Assembly: GCF_024723255.1 (NCBI RefSeq)
Contig: NZ_JANIAC010000003.1
Span: forward strand, 496,001-560,000
Direction: 5' to 3'
DNA length: 64,000 nt
Source: Aestuariibaculum sp. M13
GTDB lineage: Bacteria; Bacteroidota; Bacteroidia; Flavobacteriales; Flavobacteriaceae
The translations under genes and the position numbers were made by a program. The notes under the pieces are model-generated. The model saw nothing but the letters and a program-made list of their open reading frames with translations, was not told where the DNA came from and did not search any database. This document shows, piece by piece, positions 48,859 through 57,481 of this stretch; the first letter of the stretch is position 1; the number at the start of each line of letters is the position of its first letter.

Positions 48859-50511
48859 ATGAAAAAAATCTGTCTTATCCTAACTGCTTTCATTAGTAGT
48901 ATGCTTATACACGCACAACTCATTCCCGCCCCCGAGCAGATAACCTTCCAAAAAGGACAATTTGTTTTAGATCATACAGTAGGTAGTGCGGTTAGTGCTT
49001 CAAATGCGACCGAAATAGCTAAATTAGCTAATTATCTTATTGATAAGATTGAAAAGGAAACTGGTGTGCTTATTGCCTCCCAAAAGCAAAATAATAAAAA
49101 CATACTACTTGAAATCTTAAACGAGCCTAAAAAAAACTTAGGAGACGAAGGTTACATACTAGACATTTCTTCTGAAGAAATACTAATTGCTGCCAATACT
49201 AAAAGCGGATTGTTTTATGGAGTACAGTCGTTATTGCAATTTGTGATAGCTCATAACAATCAAACTCCAATTAAGCTGCCAAATTTGAGCATTTCCGATA
49301 AGCCTAATGTGTCTTGGCGCGGTATGGTTTTAGATGTCAGTCGTCATTTTTATACCGTAGAAACGATAAAAGAAATTTTAGATCTTATGGCTTTTTACAA
49401 GTTAAATGTGTTCCACTGGCATTTGGCCGATAATGAGGGGTGGCGTTTAGAAATAATAAAATACCCTAAATTAACTTCGGTAGGCGCATGGCGCACCGAA
49501 ATACCTGGCAGTATCTTTTATAAAAAAGATTCTACTTATACTAAAAAATTAGACGGAGTACCTTATAAATATGGTGGTTATTATACACAACGACAAGTAA
49601 AGGATATTGTAAAATATGCGCAGGAAAGAAATATAACTATTGTACCAGAGATTGATATTCCTGGGCATTCTGGAGCGGCTTTAACGGCTTATCCTGAATT
49701 TTCATGTGAAAAGCATCAGCAGCATTCCCCAAACTCAACATTGTGGAATGGTGTTGTTAATCCAGAAAATGTTAATTTAAACTACTGTGCAGGACAAGAA
49801 TCTACCTTTCAATTTTTAGAAGATGTTTTCATTGAAGTTATGGCGCTGTTTCCTTCTAAATATATACATATTGGAGGAGATGAAGTTGATAAATCATACT
49901 GGAAAAAATGTGCTACCTGCCAAAAAAGAATGAAAGCCGAAGGTTTAAAAGATGAAGAAGAGCTGCAAAGTTACTTTATAAAACGCGTTGGTAAATTTTT
50001 AGAGCAACACGGCAGAAAATTCATAGGCTGGGATGAAATTCTCGAGGGCGGTCTAGCAGAGAACGCTACCGTAATGTCGTGGCGTGGTGAAAAAGGTGGT
50101 ATAGAAGCCGCTAAAATGAAACGGGATGTGATTATGGCACCCAGCGATCCATTGTATTTTAACCGATACCAAGATAACCCTGATAATGAGCCTTTTGCAG
50201 CAGCCTTTTCTATAAATACCTTAGAAAAAGTGTATCAATACAGTTTAATACCTAGTGAGCTTTCGCAAGAAGAAGCGCAGTTTATAATAGGTGGGCAGTT
50301 TGCTGTTTGGACCGAGTTTATATCGTCTGTCGAACACCTTGAGTACATTTTGCTGCCACGTATGCCCGCATTTGCAGAAAATATGTGGTCTACATCAAAA
50401 AATAAAAACTTTGACAGTTTTATTCAGCGTTTAAATGATGTACACTACGATTATTGGAAAGTTTATGGAAAGCGCTTTCATCCAAAGTTTTATAAAAAAT
50501 CTATTTATTAA
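48859..50511 (+). CDS. GH20 beta-N-acetylhexosaminidase
   Basis: A signal peptide (1-19, ending IHAQ) precedes the GH20 N-terminal domain (20-140) and a complete barrel (145-500): RGMVLDVSRHFY, HWHLADNEGWRLEI, KYGGYYTQ, VPEIDIPGHSGAA and IGGDEVDKSYWKKC with the catalytic Asp341-Glu342 pair. The length of 550 residues is the plain GH20 form without accessory domains. It is followed 21 bp later by a GH2, so the pair would remove beta-GlcNAc and beta-galactose alternately from poly-LacNAc-like chains. Confidence 0.94.
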   Translation: MKKICLILTAFISSMLIHAQLIPAPEQITFQKGQFVLDHTVGSAVSASNATEIAKLANYLIDKIEKETGVLIASQKQNNKNILLEILNEPKKNLGDEGYILDISSEEILIAANTKSGLFYGVQSLLQFVIAHNNQTPIKLPNLSISDKPNVSWRGMVLDVSRHFYTVETIKEILDLMAFYKLNVFHWHLADNEGWRLEIIKYPKLTSVGAWRTEIPGSIFYKKDSTYTKKLDGVPYKYGGYYTQRQVKDIVKYAQERNITIVPEIDIPGHSGAALTAYPEFSCEKHQQHSPNSTLWNGVVNPENVNLNYCAGQESTFQFLEDVFIEVMALFPSKYIHIGGDEVDKSYWKKCATCQKRMKAEGLKDEEELQSYFIKRVGKFLEQHGRKFIGWDEILEGGLAENATVMSWRGEKGGIEAAKMKRDVIMAPSDPLYFNRYQDNPDNEPFAAAFSINTLEKVYQYSLIPSELSQEEAQFIIGGQFAVWTEFISSVEHLEYILLPRMPAFAENMWSTSKNKNFDSFIQRLNDVHYDYWKVYGKRFHPKFYKKSIY

Positions 50512-50532
50512 TATATTAAGCACAGCAGAATT

Positions 50533-53211
50533 ATGATGAGAAAAAACATGATTACCGGGTATCTGTTATTTATTTTACTAGCTATCTTTGCTACTTTTTT
50601 AGCAACAGCCCAGCATCAGCCCGAGTTTTCTAAAGCAGGATTTTTTCCTGTAGAAAATACGGGAAGAGCCGTATCTTCAATGAATGTGGCGTGGCGCTTT
50701 CATAAAGGTGTGTTACAGGATGCAGAAGCGGTTAATTTTAACGATAGTAACTGGCCTGTAGTTAATTTGCCAGATGGTATCGAGTACTTGCCCGAGGAGG
50801 CGAGTGGAGGTGCTAATTACCAGGGTGAAGTATGGTACCGCAAACATTTTACACCCAATCAAGATTTAAAAGGTAAAAAACTGTTTTTGCATTTCGAGGC
50901 CATCATGGGAAAATCGAAAGTGTACGTTAACGGTAAATTGTTAAAAGAACATTTTGGAGGGTATTTACCTGTAATTGTAGATGTTACCGATCATTTAAAT
51001 TGGAGTTCCAGTAACGTTATTGCGGTTTGGGCCGATAATAGTAATGACCCGTCCTACCCGCCAGGCAAAGACCAGGAGGTACTGGATTTTAGCTATTTTG
51101 GTGGTATTTACCGCGATTGTTGGTTAGTGTCTCACAATTCGGTTTTTATAACTAATCCCAATTACGAAGATGAAATTGCCAGTGGAGGGTTGTTTATAAC
51201 CTTTAATGAGATTTCTCAAAAATCGGCAACTATTCAGGCTAAGCTTCACCTAAGAAATGAAACCCATAAAAATTTCAATGGAAAAATTCGTTACGAGTGG
51301 TTTAATAAAGCAGGGCAGCGGGTTTTAAAATCGGAAGTTAGCGTCGAATTAAAAAAGCAAACAGCACAGATATTTTCTAAAATTGATAAGCTTAAAAAAC
51401 CAGAGCTGTGGTCGCCCGAGAGTCCCTATTTATATCAATTACATATTTCTGTTTTAAATGCAAAGGGACAAGTGGTTGATGGCTACCGAAAGCGAGTTGG
51501 TATAAGAAGTGTAGAGTTTAAGGCCGAAAAGGGATTTTGGCTAAATGGAAAACCTTACGGAAAACCTTTAATGGGTGCTAACCGCCATCAAGATTTTGCT
51601 GTTGTTGGTAATGCTGTGCCCAATAGTATACACTGGCGAGATGCTAAAAAGTTGAGGGATGTAGGTTTAAAGCTTATTAGAAATGCACACTATCCGCAAG
51701 ACCCTGCTTTTATGGATGCTTGCGACGAATTAGGGTTGTTTGTTATTGTAAATACACCAGGTTGGCAGTTCTGGAATAACGAGCCTAGTTTCGAGCAGCT
51801 AGTGTATAGCGATATTAGAAATATGGTGCGCAGGGACCGTAACAGACCTAGCATTTGGTTATGGGAGCCTATATTGAATGAAACCTGGTATCCAGATGCT
51901 TTTGCTTTAAATACCAAACACATTGTAGAGGCCGAAATGAATGGTGGCTTATCTTATACTGCGAGTGATTTACAAGCTAAGGGTAGCCAACATTTTCCAG
52001 TACAGTTTACCTATCCGTTAGATTCTATGGAGCTGAACAAAAATTATTATACGAGAGAATGGGGCGATAATGTTGATGATTGGAATTCGCACAATTCGCC
52101 AAGCCGTGTGCATCGGGGGTGGGGTGAACAGTCCATGTTGGTACAGGCAATGCACTACTCAAAACCATCTTATTCTTATATTTGTTACAATTCATTGTAT
52201 CAAACCTCACCACAGCATATGGGTGGTGCTTTATGGCACTCCTTCGATCATCAACGCGGTTACCATCCCGACCCATTTTATGGCGGCATAATGGATGCCT
52301 ATCGCCAGCCTAAATATTCGTATTTTATGTTTAAGGCCCAACGAGATTCCCAAGAGTCTAATATTATTGCCGAAACGGGACCGATGGTTTATATTGCCAA
52401 TGAAATGACTCCATTTAGTTCGAATGACGTGACTGTGTTTTCGAATTGTGATGAAGTGAAATTAACCGTTTTTAAAGATGGTGAAACGCATACCTATAAA
52501 AAGGGAAAATCAGAAAATGGCATGCCAGCACCACCAATTGTTTTTAAAGATGTTTATCATTTTATGGATATTAAGGCGATGCACCGAAAGAAAAAACAAA
52601 ACGAGGTATTTTTATTAGCCGAAGGTTTTGTAAACGGAAAAGTAGTAGTTACCGATACGGTTAGACCAGCTTTAAGACCCGAACAAATTGTATTATGGGT
52701 AGATGATGAAGGTGTAGATTTAAAAGCTAATGGTTCGGATTTTGTGACCGTAATTGCTGCAGTAGCTGACAAACAGGGTAATATAAAGCATCTAAATAAT
52801 AGCATGATTAGTTTTGAAGTTTTGGGAGAAGGCCAGTTACTAGGAAACGAACCTTTTATTGCTAACCCAAGACAGGTAAGTTGGGGTACAACACCAGTTT
52901 TAATAAAAAGTACTACTAAACCAGGTGTAATTAAGGTGAAAGCATCTATGTTTTTTGAAGGCGCTTTAAGGCCTATAACAGGAGAAATTACGCTTAATAG
53001 TGTGCCTACAAATGAGGATTTAATTTTTGATGAGAAAGAATTAAATGCTCAAATCAAAATTGAAGCTGGAGGAGCAACAGGAATTAATGATACCGCAAAT
53101 AAGGCTTTAAAAGAAGAGCTTAAAAAGGTGAAGAAAGAACTTAACGATTTAAGGCTTAAAACCGTTGAAAAGCAACAAGCCGATTTTGGCGAAAAAATAG
53201 ACGATAACTAA
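50533..53211 (+). CDS. GH2 glycosidase with C-terminal coiled coil
   Basis: A signal peptide (about 1-26, ending ATAQ) is followed by a GH2 jelly-roll (about 40-210; WYRKHF, SKVYVNGKLL), an Ig domain and a barrel with the acid/base block PILNETWYP (Glu450) and a candidate nucleophile in TREWGDN (Glu509). Two further beta domains follow (DUF4982-like, about 640-850). The last ~40 residues are charged and heptad-like (ALKEELKKVKKELNDLR), predicted to form a coiled coil, which is unusual for GH2 and might mediate oligomerisation. Sequence around the active site differs from the LacZ-type GH2 at 24834, so the substrate may differ too. It ends the PUL B plus-strand run. Confidence 0.9.
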   Translation: MMRKNMITGYLLFILLAIFATFLATAQHQPEFSKAGFFPVENTGRAVSSMNVAWRFHKGVLQDAEAVNFNDSNWPVVNLPDGIEYLPEEASGGANYQGEVWYRKHFTPNQDLKGKKLFLHFEAIMGKSKVYVNGKLLKEHFGGYLPVIVDVTDHLNWSSSNVIAVWADNSNDPSYPPGKDQEVLDFSYFGGIYRDCWLVSHNSVFITNPNYEDEIASGGLFITFNEISQKSATIQAKLHLRNETHKNFNGKIRYEWFNKAGQRVLKSEVSVELKKQTAQIFSKIDKLKKPELWSPESPYLYQLHISVLNAKGQVVDGYRKRVGIRSVEFKAEKGFWLNGKPYGKPLMGANRHQDFAVVGNAVPNSIHWRDAKKLRDVGLKLIRNAHYPQDPAFMDACDELGLFVIVNTPGWQFWNNEPSFEQLVYSDIRNMVRRDRNRPSIWLWEPILNETWYPDAFALNTKHIVEAEMNGGLSYTASDLQAKGSQHFPVQFTYPLDSMELNKNYYTREWGDNVDDWNSHNSPSRVHRGWGEQSMLVQAMHYSKPSYSYICYNSLYQTSPQHMGGALWHSFDHQRGYHPDPFYGGIMDAYRQPKYSYFMFKAQRDSQESNIIAETGPMVYIANEMTPFSSNDVTVFSNCDEVKLTVFKDGETHTYKKGKSENGMPAPPIVFKDVYHFMDIKAMHRKKKQNEVFLLAEGFVNGKVVVTDTVRPALRPEQIVLWVDDEGVDLKANGSDFVTVIAAVADKQGNIKHLNNSMISFEVLGEGQLLGNEPFIANPRQVSWGTTPVLIKSTTKPGVIKVKASMFFEGALRPITGEITLNSVPTNEDLIFDEKELNAQIKIEAGGATGINDTANKALKEELKKVKKELNDLRLKTVEKQQADFGEKIDDN

Positions 53212-53239
53212 AGAGTTTTGTCTTATTTGGTTTTAAATA

Positions 53240-53275
53240 AAAAAGGGGTACCGTTTTAAAACGGTACCCCTTTTT
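53240..53275. terminator. Perfect 18-bp bidirectional terminator
   Basis: The arms at 53240-53257 and 53258-53275 are exactly complementary (AAAAAGGGGTACCGTTTT on the left), with A and T runs at the outer ends. It sits between the convergent GH2 (+) and GH84 (-) genes and can stop both. Confidence 0.92.
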
Positions 53276-53280
53276 TTAAG

Positions 53281-53480
53281 TTTATTGGTTTAAAATAGGG
53301 TCTAAAACCCTGCTTCATTGCAGCACTTTAGTAATTTGAAAATTTTATCAGGATATTTTAAATATTAGGGTAGAGTTTAAAAATTCTGATTTAGACTTAT
53401 TCTAATTTTTAGAATAGATAATAAATAGAGGGACTTTAGTCCCTCGTGTTACAAACCTATGGATAGTGGTTTAGTTTTTA
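53281..53480. repeat. Diverged intergenic repeat, copy 2
   Basis: Same block order as 24251-24432. Here the palindrome GAGGGACT-TT-AGTCCCTC (53428-53445) is perfect and followed by GTG then ACAAACCTATGG. It also contains the small stem CTGC/GCAG at the place of the copy 1 hairpin. Non-coding; could be a REP-type palindromic element or the trace of an old non-autonomous element. Confidence 0.6.
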
Positions 53481-53509
53481 GTAAATTTTTTTAACTGTAC
53501 AAATTTATT

Positions 53510-55756
53510 TTACTTAATGTTAATAGACAATTGCTTCAGTTTTGTTTCTAAAGTTTCCGTACTTGTATTGATAAGTCTAATATATTTTGCAGTTTGGTTA
53601 ACCGACACTTTTACAAGGTCTTTATTGTCTAGTGGATGGGGTATGGTAGCCCATTCTTCTCCGTTGTTGGATATTTCCAGTTTTAAATTAGTATAAATCG
53701 TATCAGGCGTAAGCTTATAATGCATTTGGGTGATGCGTGTAGCTTCCTGTAACTCAAAACCTAAATAGGCTCCAGGCTCTAAACGAATAATTTCTAAAGG
53801 CGGATTTAAAACCAAAGTACGGTCGCGAAGGTTAACTTGTTGGTTTTCCAATTGGGCAATATTTGTAAATAGTGTATGCGGATTGTAATCTGCTTCAAGT
53901 TCTAATTGTTTTCCAAAGGCTTTATTGTAGTTTTGGGTTAACAGTTTAAAACTATTGTTTATTAGCGGAGTAACTATCAACGAAGCGGTTTTAATACCAG
54001 GTTGGTAAGGATTCTGGTTTTCACTGCGGTCTAAGGCATACATTTCAGTTTTTAGCGCTTTAACGGCTTGGTAGCTGCGTTCAAAAGCATTGGTGTTTTG
54101 GGTTTGTAATGCTTTGTACATATTCAGTGTTGCAAGTCCCGACTGTCCCAAAAGTTGGAATTGTTTTATCCATGGACGAATTTCATCTAAAAGCACAGGA
54201 TTGTCTGAACTGTTAAGTAATATGTATGATGCTTCAACCATGGCTTGAAACTCGTTGTGTACGGTTTCAAAGTTTTTAATGTTTTGACCAGCTTCAAGGT
54301 CTTTTAAAAAGGCTTCTGCTATTGGAGTAAAACTTACCGATTCGTCGCGTCTATAACGGTGTCCATTTGGACCTAAATCGCTGTTGTGGCGTGCAAATAT
54401 TTCCAAGGCTTTGTAGCTTTCGGGCATAACAACCTGCATCGCTTCCAACCATTTTTTTTCGGCTTGGTATTTAGACATGTTCCAGGTGTAATCGGCAACC
54501 CCGTAAATAGCAATTTTTGAGGCTTCGGCATGTTCCATGGGGTTAGAAACAAATCCCGATAAATTTTGAGTTACATCGGTTCCATTACCGTAAGTAGGAC
54601 CCAAAAGCATGTGGTTTCTCACATAGTCAGATACTGGAAAATTCCACCAAATAAAAGCCTTACGCTGTATTTTGGCGTTAATCCATTCCATAGTTTCCTT
54701 ATCAATATCGGCAACAACACGATTGCCTGTCCACATCACACGTATGGACGGGTCGAGGGCTTCTCCAAGTGTTTCTAGATACTTTCCTTTGGGGTTGGAC
54801 CAACTTTTATTGTACTCTGTAGGACACATGATAAGTGGTTTAACATCTTTTTTTGTTTCAACAAACTCGGTATTTAAATAATTTAGAAGATCGGCTTGTT
54901 GTTTGGGGTTAGTGCCTTCACCCGAAATATCATCAAAAAATACAGCATAAGTCCGCACCCCTAATTTATACATCAATTCGAATTTATGGAGTAGGGCAAC
55001 TCTATCAGTATCATTCCACTTAATGTCTTTCCCCGGATGGATAGCCCAAACGAAATCGACATGGTTAAGCGCAGCGCGTTCTATTAGTTTTTTTAATTGA
55101 TTAGCTTCGGTTTCGGGATAGGGTTTGCGCCAATTGGGAGAGCTATGATATGGGTCGTCTTTAGGTCCATAAATATATGTGTTTAGCTTGTTTTGGCCAT
55201 AAAAATCGATTTGACGTATACGGTGGTTAAAGCTCCACGGTGTCCCATAAAAACCTTCAACAGTTCCTCTTGCAGTGATATCTGGATAGTCGGTAATGTA
55301 GCCCAGAGGTGTTTTTGGGTTTTTTAAAACAGCAATTAAAGTCCTAACGCCATAGTAAGTACCCCGGGTATCGCGACCAATAACCGATATGTGTTTTTTA
55401 GATAAATCGATATGATAGCTCTCAGGCTTGTTTGGAACTTGATTTTTCAGTTTTCTTGAAAACTTGTCATCTATAGTTCCTATATGAATTGAGAAGCCCT
55501 TACTTGATGTATTGTCTTCGTTGAAAAAGGAAGCCAACAAATGCTCGGTAGATTTGTCGGCGTTTTTCTGAACGACATTAAATTGGATTGGTGTGGCTAT
55601 ATATTCGTTAAATACTAGTTCTTGTGGATTGGGATTCAGATTTAAATCCTGTGCAGCACTGAAATTAACCATGAAAAGTAACAATGCCAAAATAAAGATT
55701 GGTGTTGTCTTTAGAGGCCTTAATTTAAGGGTATTTAAGGATGATAATAATATCAT
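53510..55756 (-). CDS. GH84 beta-N-acetylglucosaminidase (O-GlcNAcase-like), secreted
   Basis: A signal peptide (about 1-36) precedes a GH20b-like N-terminal domain (about 37-155). The GH84 barrel (about 160-450) carries RGTVEGFYGTPWS, YIYGPKDDPYH and FFDDISGEG, whose Asp275-Asp276 pair is the catalytic pair. A helical domain (460-600) and a discoidin-like C-terminal domain (about 640-748) follow, as in the Bacteroides GH84 structure. Besides O-GlcNAc such enzymes cleave terminal beta-GlcNAc; in a secreted PUL enzyme the latter is meant. It is the last gene of the minus-strand operon. Confidence 0.94.
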   Translation of the reverse strand: MILLSSLNTLKLRPLKTTPIFILALLLFMVNFSAAQDLNLNPNPQELVFNEYIATPIQFNVVQKNADKSTEHLLASFFNEDNTSSKGFSIHIGTIDDKFSRKLKNQVPNKPESYHIDLSKKHISVIGRDTRGTYYGVRTLIAVLKNPKTPLGYITDYPDITARGTVEGFYGTPWSFNHRIRQIDFYGQNKLNTYIYGPKDDPYHSSPNWRKPYPETEANQLKKLIERAALNHVDFVWAIHPGKDIKWNDTDRVALLHKFELMYKLGVRTYAVFFDDISGEGTNPKQQADLLNYLNTEFVETKKDVKPLIMCPTEYNKSWSNPKGKYLETLGEALDPSIRVMWTGNRVVADIDKETMEWINAKIQRKAFIWWNFPVSDYVRNHMLLGPTYGNGTDVTQNLSGFVSNPMEHAEASKIAIYGVADYTWNMSKYQAEKKWLEAMQVVMPESYKALEIFARHNSDLGPNGHRYRRDESVSFTPIAEAFLKDLEAGQNIKNFETVHNEFQAMVEASYILLNSSDNPVLLDEIRPWIKQFQLLGQSGLATLNMYKALQTQNTNAFERSYQAVKALKTEMYALDRSENQNPYQPGIKTASLIVTPLINNSFKLLTQNYNKAFGKQLELEADYNPHTLFTNIAQLENQQVNLRDRTLVLNPPLEIIRLEPGAYLGFELQEATRITQMHYKLTPDTIYTNLKLEISNNGEEWATIPHPLDNKDLVKVSVNQTAKYIRLINTSTETLETKLKQLSINIK

Positions 55757-55787
55757 TATTTTACTTTTTAAATATTTTAAGAGGATT

Positions 55788-57404
55788 TTATTCGTAGTCT
55801 TTGAAGTAATTAATACCTAAGTCATCCCAATATTTTTGCAATTTTTTAAGGGCTGTTAAAAAGCTACTGTAATCTTTGTTTTCAGATGTAGTCCACCCAA
55901 CTTCGGCGTAAGCTGCAATTCTTGGGAATGTTTGGCGCTCTACATCGGGGTTGGTTGGCGTCCATTCGCTCCACATTTGGCAGCCAAGACCGTAAATATT
56001 TTTATGGTATTGGGGATCTAAACCATCTGGAATAGGATTAAAACTATATGCTTTTTTCAAGGGTATATTTTTGTAGTTATAATCTAAATACGTGCTGCTG
56101 TGCAGAGAGTTAACAATACCATAGCCTTTTTGAGCTGCATCGGTTAATAAATCGATGTCACCTTTCCAGAAATGAACAATAACATTTTTAGCGAGTTCGG
56201 TTTCGGCTTCTTTATCGTTTTTCTTTTCGCCAAAATCCTTATGGATATTTTTACCCATAATTTCGTTCCAACCCATCATGCGACGTCCTTTAGATTCAAT
56301 AAATTTTGATATCTTATTGGTGAAATCTACTTGTAAATCGGCTGGGGTTTTAATGTTGTGTGCTTTCATGTATTTTTGAACCGATTCTGATTTTTCCCAA
56401 ACCTCATAGCCAACTTCGTCGCCACCAATGTGTATAACTTCCGAAGGGAAAAGCTCGAATAATTCTTTTAAAACATCTTTTATAAAGGTAATAACCTCTG
56501 GTTTAGTGACATCGTAGTTGTCGTATAAACGCCCAAATTTAACAGGAACGTCAATATCTACACCTGCAGTGCCCAACCAGGTGTAAGCAGCAATAGCAGC
56601 GCTGGAATGCCCAGGCATTTCAAATTCGGGAACAATATTTATGTGTCTCTCGGTAGCATAAGCAACGATGTCTTTAATTTGTTCTTGAGTATAAAAACCG
56701 CCATGGGGTTCGCCCGATGTTTTTCCGCTTTTCCAAGTACCTATTTCGCTGTCTTTTCTAAAGGCTCCCACTTCGGTTAATAGAGGGTATTTTTTTATTT
56801 CAACACGCCATCCAGCGTCATCTATTAAGTGCCAGTGGAGGGTGTTCATTTTCAATAAAGCCATTTGGTCTAGCATTTGTTTTACAAACGCTTCACCGTG
56901 AAAATATCTAGATTCGTCTAGCATGTAGGCGCGCCACTTAAAGCGAGGCTGATCTGTAATGCTAACCGTTGGCACCAGATATTTTGAGGCTTTTATAACT
57001 TGTGTTGGAAAAAGCTGCTTTAAAGATTGTACAGCGTAAAAATATCCAGAAGCATCGTTGGCATATACGGTAATACGTTTTGGACTTACTTCAAGTTGAT
57101 AGGCTTCGTTACCTAAGTTTTCTTTTTGTTGAAAAACAATTTGTGCCTTTTTTTTAGTAGTTAATTTTAGGTTTAATCCTAAGGTGTTTTGGGCAAAATT
57201 TTGAAGGTGCTGAGCTGCTTTTTTCTGACTTTCGGTTTGGGCTTTAATAGTAAACCCATCTTTAATGGTAAATTGCTTATTACCAAGGACTACAGATTCA
57301 GGTTTTGGGATGATATTAACATCTGAAACCTTCGAATGGTTAAGGGTTTGAGCGTGTAATGTTATTGAGATTAGGCCAATAACAGCATAAAGGATAAGTT
57401 TCAT
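55788..57404 (-). CDS. GH20 beta-N-acetylhexosaminidase
   Basis: A signal peptide (1-18, ending LHAQ) is followed by the GH20 N-terminal domain (30-150) and barrel (155-510): RWRAYMLDESRYFHGE, HWHLIDDAGWRVEI, PHGGFYTQ, VPEFEMPGHSSAA and VIHIGGDEVGYEVW (Asp329-Glu330), ending in a WSEWTP block. The nearby MLDESRYF (normally MLDVSRHF) is a mild departure. It is 31 bp upstream of GH84 and 77 bp downstream of GH123 in the same operon. Confidence 0.94.
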   Translation of the reverse strand: MKLILYAVIGLISITLHAQTLNHSKVSDVNIIPKPESVVLGNKQFTIKDGFTIKAQTESQKKAAQHLQNFAQNTLGLNLKLTTKKKAQIVFQQKENLGNEAYQLEVSPKRITVYANDASGYFYAVQSLKQLFPTQVIKASKYLVPTVSITDQPRFKWRAYMLDESRYFHGEAFVKQMLDQMALLKMNTLHWHLIDDAGWRVEIKKYPLLTEVGAFRKDSEIGTWKSGKTSGEPHGGFYTQEQIKDIVAYATERHINIVPEFEMPGHSSAAIAAYTWLGTAGVDIDVPVKFGRLYDNYDVTKPEVITFIKDVLKELFELFPSEVIHIGGDEVGYEVWEKSESVQKYMKAHNIKTPADLQVDFTNKISKFIESKGRRMMGWNEIMGKNIHKDFGEKKNDKEAETELAKNVIVHFWKGDIDLLTDAAQKGYGIVNSLHSSTYLDYNYKNIPLKKAYSFNPIPDGLDPQYHKNIYGLGCQMWSEWTPTNPDVERQTFPRIAAYAEVGWTTSENKDYSSFLTALKKLQKYWDDLGINYFKDYE

Positions 57405-57481
57405 TTTAAAAGTAATTTAAATAGTTTTTATAGATTTAGTTAATAATTGTTTTTTTGCGCTCTGTAATGAGCGATAAGTAT

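Noticed and set aside
54566-54881. Two + strand frames inside GH84
   Set aside because: Antisense to the GH84 barrel; no start context or family features.
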